DNA of 11,000 nucleotides. It comes from an uncultured Acetatifactor sp. GTDB lineage: Bacteria > Bacillota > Clostridia > Lachnospirales > Lachnospiraceae. Under the pieces are notes generated by a model. The model was given only the letters and a program-made list of their open reading frames with translations. It ran no database searches and was not told where the DNA came from. This document shows, one piece after another, positions 6,786 to 11,000 of this stretch (positions within the stretch are counted from its first letter, which is position 1; every line of letters begins with the position of its first letter). The stretch covers positions 1 through 11,000 of the forward strand of contig CAJUCT010000084.1 in the NCBI GenBank assembly GCA_910585015.1. The letters are read 5' to 3'. The translations under genes and the position numbers were made by a program.

Positions 6786-6811
6786 ACAAAAAACAGATAC
6801 AGGGGGGTTCG

Positions 6812-7414
6812 ATGAACGGGAAATTTTTTACGCTGCCGGAAGAAAAGCAGAAGCGGATTATAAATGCTGCGTATGTGGTATTTGCCGACAGCAGTTACCA
6901 AAAGGCATCCATGTCCCGGATTGCGGCTGCCGGCGGGATATCAAAGTCCCTGCTGTTCCACTATTTCCACAATAAGAAGGAACTGTATTTATACCTCTGG
7001 GAGAATATCAACAGGATATCCTGTGAAATAGAATTAAAGTATTACAAGGAAACAACGGATTTCTTTGAGATCATGACCCGGAAGATTCTGGCAAGATGTG
7101 AGTTTATGAGAACGGCACCTGACGAATATTTATTTTCCATACGGGCCCTTTTTGCGGAGCCCTTGGAAATCCGGGAGGCAACCGGGAAGTCATATAAAGA
7201 AGTATATGAAGACGCAGCGGGTGAGCTGCTGGGGTTCGTGGACCTTTCCGTATTCCGCCCGGGTATTGACGTGGGAATGCTGCTGGAGGAGATTGACAGC
7301 TATCTGTTTCACAGTCTCTGGCAGATGCTATCTGCCGGGAAGCTGGACCCGGACGGCCTGGAAAGGGATTTTTTGAAACGAGTCGGGCAGTGGAGAATTG
7401 CTTATTTGAAGTAG
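6812..7414 (+). CDS. TetR/AcrR-family regulator of the ABC cluster (intact paralog of the broken copy at 338)
   Basis: A 200-residue regulator. Helix 1 is in EEKQKRIINAAYVVFADSSY; the DNA-reading helix pair is at about 31-63 (KASMSRIAAAGGISKSLLFHYFHNKKELYLYL), the standard TetR layout. The C-terminal domain (about 65-200) is helical, ends in DFLKRVGQWRIAYLK, and should form the ligand pocket and dimer face. A GGGGGG-rich ribosome site (AGGGGGG at 6801-6807) precedes ATG 6812; an upstream in-frame opening to 6683 overlaps the permease gene and is not needed. It follows the permease by 26 bases and is followed 23 bases later by the CPBP protease gene, so it is probably part of the same operon and may control it, as TetR proteins next to exporters often do. 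The paralog at 338-647 keeps only the two ends of this protein. Confidence 0.9.
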   Translation: MNGKFFTLPEEKQKRIINAAYVVFADSSYQKASMSRIAAAGGISKSLLFHYFHNKKELYLYLWENINRISCEIELKYYKETTDFFEIMTRKILARCEFMRTAPDEYLFSIRALFAEPLEIREATGKSYKEVYEDAAGELLGFVDLSVFRPGIDVGMLLEEIDSYLFHSLWQMLSAGKLDPDGLERDFLKRVGQWRIAYLK

Positions 7415-7437
7415 GCTGCATTGTGGGGAGAAAAACA

Positions 7438-8184
7438 ATGGATATCATTTTATTTGTGGGCATAATCATCTATCTTATTATAACGGCATATACAGGGTAT
7501 GCGGCGATAGAAAAATTAAAAGGGAATGAGCTGTCAGAAGAAAAACGGATACAAAGATACCGGTTTTCCTTTCTGTGGAATGTAGTTTCCGGGGGTGTTG
7601 TCATGTTACTTATTGTTATGGGACCGGCTACCCTGGAGGAAACAGGCTTCCGGCCGCTCCGCTTTTTGCAGGGAAGCCATAGGTATCTGATGTTTGGAAC
7701 ATGGATTCTATGCGGCCTGCTGAGTGCGGTATTTATTTTTCAAATAGCTGCGTTTTTGATAAATCCGTCCTACAGGGGCTCTGTTTCGAAACAGATAAAG
7801 GAAAAAACACATTCAGGGAAAGTCTATGACCGTGTTGTAAACGGGCTTATTCCAAGAACCAGGCGGGAGAAGGGGTATTTTACTGTAACGGCGCTGGCAG
7901 CAGGTATCTGCGAAGAGATTGTATTCAGGGGATTTTTGTTGTATGTTTTGATAAGAATTTTCCCGGAACTATCGCCGTTTCTCCTGGCTGCTCTGGCAGG
8001 TGCCTGCTTTGGGGCAGCCCATTTTTATCAAGGTATCAAAGGCGTGATAAAAACAGGGCTTCTGGGTATATTGCTCGGATTCCTGTATATCAGCACAGGT
8101 TCCTTGTATTTGTGCATGGCAGTTCATTTCCTGTTTGATATTTCAGCCGCATTTTTATGTGAGGAGGACAAATATGAGGTTTGA
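7438..8184 (+). CDS. CPBP-family intramembrane metalloprotease
   Basis: A 248-residue polytopic membrane protein of the CPBP (CAAX protease and bacteriocin-processing, Abi) family. All three family motifs are present: EEIVFRG (E159, E160, R164), FGAAHF (H195) and HFLFD (H230, D234). These form the glutamate/histidine active site buried in the membrane. Additional hydrophobic helices lie at about 2-22, 45-62, 85-107, 150-172, 178-196 and 205-225. ATG 7438 is preceded by GGGGAG at 7425-7430 with seven bases between; a GTG start at 7390 would overlap the TetR gene and lacks support. The end overlaps the HAD gene by 11 bases. Known members process prenylated proteins or peptides, or give self-immunity to bacteriocins; which applies here is not visible, although the ABC exporter nearby fits a peptide-related role. 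Confidence 0.92.
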   Translation: MDIILFVGIIIYLIITAYTGYAAIEKLKGNELSEEKRIQRYRFSFLWNVVSGGVVMLLIVMGPATLEETGFRPLRFLQGSHRYLMFGTWILCGLLSAVFIFQIAAFLINPSYRGSVSKQIKEKTHSGKVYDRVVNGLIPRTRREKGYFTVTALAAGICEEIVFRGFLLYVLIRIFPELSPFLLAALAGACFGAAHFYQGIKGVIKTGLLGILLGFLYISTGSLYLCMAVHFLFDISAAFLCEEDKYEV

Positions 8185-8845
8185 AGCCGTAATTTTTGAC
8201 CTGGATGGTACACTGCTTGATTCGATGGATGTCTGGGAGAAGATTGATATTTGTTTTCTACAGAAGCGTGGACTGCCGGTTCCGGCGGATTATGTGACTG
8301 AAATCTGTGCCCGCAGCTTTGAGGAAGCGGCGCAGTATACAATAGACCTGTTTGGACTTTCCGAGAAATCGGAGGATATCATCAGGGAATGGAATGAGAT
8401 GGCCGTTTATGAATATGCCCATCATGTGAAACTGTCGCCATACGCCCTGGAATATCTTATCGAGCTTAAAAAACGTGGCGTGAAACTGGCGGTTGCCACA
8501 GGGCTGCCAGGAGAATTGTTTCTTCCCTGTCTGGAACATAATTCTGTTTTGGAATTGTTTGATATTCTCTGCTTTACGGATGAAGTAAAACGTGGAAAAG
8601 AGTATCCGGATGTATTTGAACTTGCGGCGCAGAGGTTAGGGGCAGCCCCACAGCACTGTCTGGTCTTCGAGGATGTTCTGCCGGCTGTCAAAAGCGCGAA
8701 GCAGGCCGGAATGCTGGTATGCGCTGTATATGACAAATATTCTGCCCGGTACAGGGTGCAGATGGAGCAGGCGGCGGATCTTTACATAGCAGATTTCAGG
8801 GATGCCCCTTTACCAGATACAGATTTCGAGGATGAAAAGGAGTAA
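8174..8845 (+). CDS. HAD-superfamily hydrolase, subfamily IA (beta-phosphoglucomutase-like)
   Basis: A 223-residue cytoplasmic phosphatase or phosphomutase. Motif I FDLDGTLLDS places the nucleophile at D9 and the acid/base at D11; the motif II threonine is in VATG (T109); the motif III lysine lies in KRGKEYPDVF (K142 probable); motif IV is VFEDV (E166, D167). The cap domain, about residues 17-85, is helical as in subfamily IA. These proteins act on phosphorylated sugars, nucleotides or glycolate-type substrates, and specificity cannot be read from these motifs. GAGGAGGA at 8161-8168 stands five bases before ATG 8174, inside the end of the CPBP gene (11-base overlap). The gene overlaps the following lipoprotein start by 14 bases, so translation of all three is probably coupled. 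Its place in the export cluster is unexplained; it may be a housekeeping passenger. Confidence 0.92.
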   Translation: MRFEAVIFDLDGTLLDSMDVWEKIDICFLQKRGLPVPADYVTEICARSFEEAAQYTIDLFGLSEKSEDIIREWNEMAVYEYAHHVKLSPYALEYLIELKKRGVKLAVATGLPGELFLPCLEHNSVLELFDILCFTDEVKRGKEYPDVFELAAQRLGAAPQHCLVFEDVLPAVKSAKQAGMLVCAVYDKYSARYRVQMEQAADLYIADFRDAPLPDTDFEDEKE

Positions 8846-10523
8846 AAAGAAATTGAACAAAGCAGGGGTTAAATTCGGGATAATCATAATTATGACAGTC
8901 ATGTGTCTGGCGGGATGCTCGAAAGAGAAAGCGTTTGTTGACAGCTGTGATTCGGAAATAGCGGAGCAGGTAACCAGTATTATGCAGGAATCCCAGAAGG
9001 GACGTTATAACCTGGAGAACTGTGAGGTCTTTGTCACGGAAGAGAGTAAAAAGGATGGATATGTGGTTCGGAGAATGACATTCCAGGCAGACTGGAAGCG
9101 GGTCAGGGAGCCGATTGATGACCCGTTGATCCAGGGGATGCTGCAGGCCAGGGATGAACTGGAATCGCCTGGGGAGAAGGAGGCTGCAGGGAAAATCATC
9201 AATGGATATCTCGTGGAAATGAACAGTGAGCCGGAATCGGAAAGGATAGAAACAAAATTCGTTGCACAAATTTCTTCGGGAAACGAAACATTGGAACTGT
9301 TTTATCCCTTTGTACAGGAGGGAAAGGAAACGCTGGTTCCATTCCGGGAATATGCGGAAGAGAACTGGTCTGAAGATGCCAAAAAGCGGATGCAGGAGGG
9401 ACGCAGGCGTTTGATTGATGAAGTCGAAGCCGCAGGGGCAGGGGAAGATGAGGAATCAGACGGAGTTTTCCCTATCGTGACGTCAGAACCGGTCAGTATT
9501 TTGACAACCGAAGAAGAACAGAATTTGCGGGACGAGGCAATGACAGCGGCAGAGCAGTGCAGGGAGCTTTATAAGGAGGCTGAAATTGTGTATCCTGAAA
9601 CAGAGTATTCCCGCATTGAGGGTTTTTCGGAGCAACAGAGGAAAGAAGTAGTGAAGCGGTTGGGCGAACAGGGACTTGTGAGTGTTTCTGATGACATGAA
9701 TATGGAAAACTATCAAAAAATGCAGGATTTCTATTCTGCTTATGTTTCCGGAAGGGATGCAATGGTTACCGTGTTTAGCGTATACATGGATGGGAACATA
9801 GGTGCGCTGACATTTATTCATAGAAACGGGAAAATACAGTCCTTTTATGTGTCGGTAGGCTGGAGGGAAGGCGGCATGCCGGAAATAAAAGGTTTTGGGA
9901 GCAATGATCTGGAAGAGATAAGGCTGACAGAAAAAGGGTATTTTATTTATACAAATACGGAAACAATCGCACATGGAAATCTGAGGGAGTATTACAGGGT
10001 AAAGCCTTTGTCGGATGAATGCAGGGAGCTGACAAAAAAGTACATATATGGGATTAGCTTTGTGAACTATAATATGCTTGTGACAAACTGGGACGCCAGC
10101 AACGTGGAAGAAATTTTAATGCCATGCATGTTTGAAGACATATATCCAATATACACAAAGGAACCTTTTAAGACAGAGGGCGGGTTGATACCAGCGGAAA
10201 TATATGAACGTGTTATGACGACCTGCTTTCCAGTATCCGTTGAACAGGTGAGGGAACATTGCGGCTACCGTGCTGATGTGGACAGCTATGAATATGAAAT
10301 GATATTTGCAAGGCAGTTTCCGCCTTTTGGGGAAGTGGTAGATTACAAACAGGGTGAGGATGGGACAATCACACTTTATGTTGACGGAGTCTGGATCGAT
10401 TACAATTCAGATTATGCTTTCACAAATCAGATTGTAGTCCAGCCATTCCCGGATGGAACATTTCGGTATCTATCGAATACGATCGAACAAAAAGAACTGG
10501 AACTGCCGCGAGTAGAAAAATGA
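8832..10523 (+). CDS. Large lipoprotein of unknown function
   Basis: A 563-residue secreted lipoprotein. The N-terminus has a basic stretch (MKRSKKKLNK), a hydrophobic core (VKFGIIIIMTVMC) and the lipobox LAGC with lipidated C29, so the mature part sits on the outer face of the membrane. An N-terminal domain of about 30-196 is followed by an acidic linker near 197-212 (AGAGEDEESDG) and a larger C-terminal domain. That domain is rich in Tyr, Phe and Trp and includes YYRVKPLSDECRELTKKYI and GVWIDYNSDYAF. I recall clostridial lipoproteins with this look filed under DUF6070, but that is unverified memory. Start choice: ATG 8832 overlaps the HAD gene by 14 bases; TTG 8853 has the better ribosome site (AAAAGGAG 8835-8842, ten bases) and still keeps a complete signal peptide. 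It is the last intact gene of the cluster. Confidence 0.82.
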   Translation: MKRSKKKLNKAGVKFGIIIIMTVMCLAGCSKEKAFVDSCDSEIAEQVTSIMQESQKGRYNLENCEVFVTEESKKDGYVVRRMTFQADWKRVREPIDDPLIQGMLQARDELESPGEKEAAGKIINGYLVEMNSEPESERIETKFVAQISSGNETLELFYPFVQEGKETLVPFREYAEENWSEDAKKRMQEGRRRLIDEVEAAGAGEDEESDGVFPIVTSEPVSILTTEEEQNLRDEAMTAAEQCRELYKEAEIVYPETEYSRIEGFSEQQRKEVVKRLGEQGLVSVSDDMNMENYQKMQDFYSAYVSGRDAMVTVFSVYMDGNIGALTFIHRNGKIQSFYVSVGWREGGMPEIKGFGSNDLEEIRLTEKGYFIYTNTETIAHGNLREYYRVKPLSDECRELTKKYIYGISFVNYNMLVTNWDASNVEEILMPCMFEDIYPIYTKEPFKTEGGLIPAEIYERVMTTCFPVSVEQVREHCGYRADVDSYEYEMIFARQFPPFGEVVDYKQGEDGTITLYVDGVWIDYNSDYAFTNQIVVQPFPDGTFRYLSNTIEQKELELPRVEK

Positions 10524-10532
10524 AGGGCTGGA

Positions 10533-10576
10533 CTGTCAATACTGGATGACCTGAACTATATATAGGGTATTGACAG
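10533..10576. repeat. 10-bp inverted repeat with AT palindrome in its loop
   Basis: CTGTCAATAC 10533-10542 and GTATTGACAG 10567-10576 are exact reverse complements. The intervening 24 bases contain the palindrome CTATATATAG at 10556-10565. No T run follows on either strand, so it is not a standard terminator. It may be an operator for a dimeric regulator (the right arm contains a TTGACA at 10570-10575, without a well-spaced -10), or a hairpin in the leader of the following ABC fragment. It lies between the lipoprotein stop and the 10592 ORF. Confidence 0.5.
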
Positions 10577-10591
10577 GAATAAGAAACATAT

Positions 10592-11000
10592 ATGGAAACG
10601 ATTAGAGAGCAGACTATGAATAAAGATTTGGGTAAAGAAAGTAAAATTGGGATTATGTGTGCAACGGCCAGAGAACTTGCCCGTTTTCGCCGCCGGAATA
10701 TAGGGTTTGTTTTTCAGAACTATAACCTTGTTCCAATTTTGAATGTGTACGAGAACATTGTTTTGCCGGTGGAACTGGATGGTGGCACCGTGGACCGGGA
10801 TTTTCTGGACGAGGTGATTCATGTGCTTGCGCTGGAGGATAAGCTGAAAAGCATGCCGAATAATCTTTCCGGCGGGCAACAGCAGCGTGTGGCAATCGCA
10901 AGGGCGCTGATTACGAAGCCGGCGCTCCTTCTTGCTGATGAGCCGACCGGGAACCTTGACAGCAAAAGCAGCGCTGATGTGCTGAGGCTTTTAAAACTCA
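10592..11000 (+). pseudogene. MacB/LolD-type ABC ATPase lacking its N-terminal part, running off the window
   Basis: From about 10661 the frame reads a clear ABC ATPase of the MacB/LolD (antimicrobial-peptide or lipoprotein exporter) type: ARELARFRRRNIGFVFQNYN with the Q-loop glutamine in FVFQ, then NNLSGGQQQRVAIARAL (signature), Walker B ALLLADEP, and the D-loop TGNLDS near the end. Family members normally have about 65-75 residues before the ARF-RRRNIG region, including Walker A. Here only some 23 residues precede it, from ATG 10592 (METIREQTMNKDLGKESKIG onward) and none is a Walker A. Those bases are AT-rich and unlike the GC-richer ABC part, so the start looks like a fusion of foreign or decayed sequence to the ATPase body near 10661. 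The 3' end is outside the window, so downstream damage cannot be judged. ATPase activity is unlikely. Confidence 0.72.

Overview
The window reads as chromosomal DNA of a low-to-mid GC Firmicute, most likely a gut Clostridia of the Lachnospiraceae type. The grounds are strong AGGAGG-type ribosome sites, some non-ATG start options, tight head-to-tail gene packing, clostridial-looking TetR, CPBP and lipoprotein genes, and an IlvB with a cysteine-rich insertion. This placement is inference from gene style; no marker gene is present. Every gene I accept lies on the + strand.

Layout. (1) Positions 1-1716 hold the 3' end of a DNA alkylation repair (AlkD/HEAT-like) gene, a TetR regulator gene broken by an internal deletion of about 305 bp, a small SRPBCC-fold protein and an intact, unrelated TetR regulator with its own sigma-A-like promoter. 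(2) Positions 1717-1936 form a highly structured intergenic region: a 136-bp element bounded by 14-bp inverted repeats with nested hairpins, followed by a terminator-like hairpin just ahead of ilvB. (3) Positions 1937-4170 are ilvB-ilvN, the two subunits of acetolactate synthase, overlapping by ATGA and closed by a good intrinsic terminator near 4275-4310. (4) Positions 4483-10523 form one tightly packed run that looks like an operon: ABC ATPase, ABC-2-like permease, TetR regulator, CPBP intramembrane protease, HAD hydrolase and a large lipoprotein of unknown function. A 38-codon ORF ends on the ATPase start codon (TAATG). (5) Positions 10524-11000 carry an inverted repeat and then a MacB/LolD-type ABC ATPase running off the window whose first part, including Walker A, is missing.

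How the genes may work together. The ilvBN pair makes acetolactate (or acetohydroxybutyrate), the first committed step of branched-chain amino acid synthesis. The 4483-10523 cluster looks like a self-regulated membrane or export module: the TetR protein probably controls the ABC exporter, and the CPBP protease and lipoprotein add cell-envelope functions. The substrate cannot be read from sequence.

Two genes (TetR at 338-647 and the ABC ATPase at 10592-11000) appear shortened by deletion. The broken TetR is a paralog of the intact one at 6812, about 64% identical in both surviving parts, which makes the deletion easy to size. I found no rRNA, tRNA, CRISPR array, transposase or phage gene.
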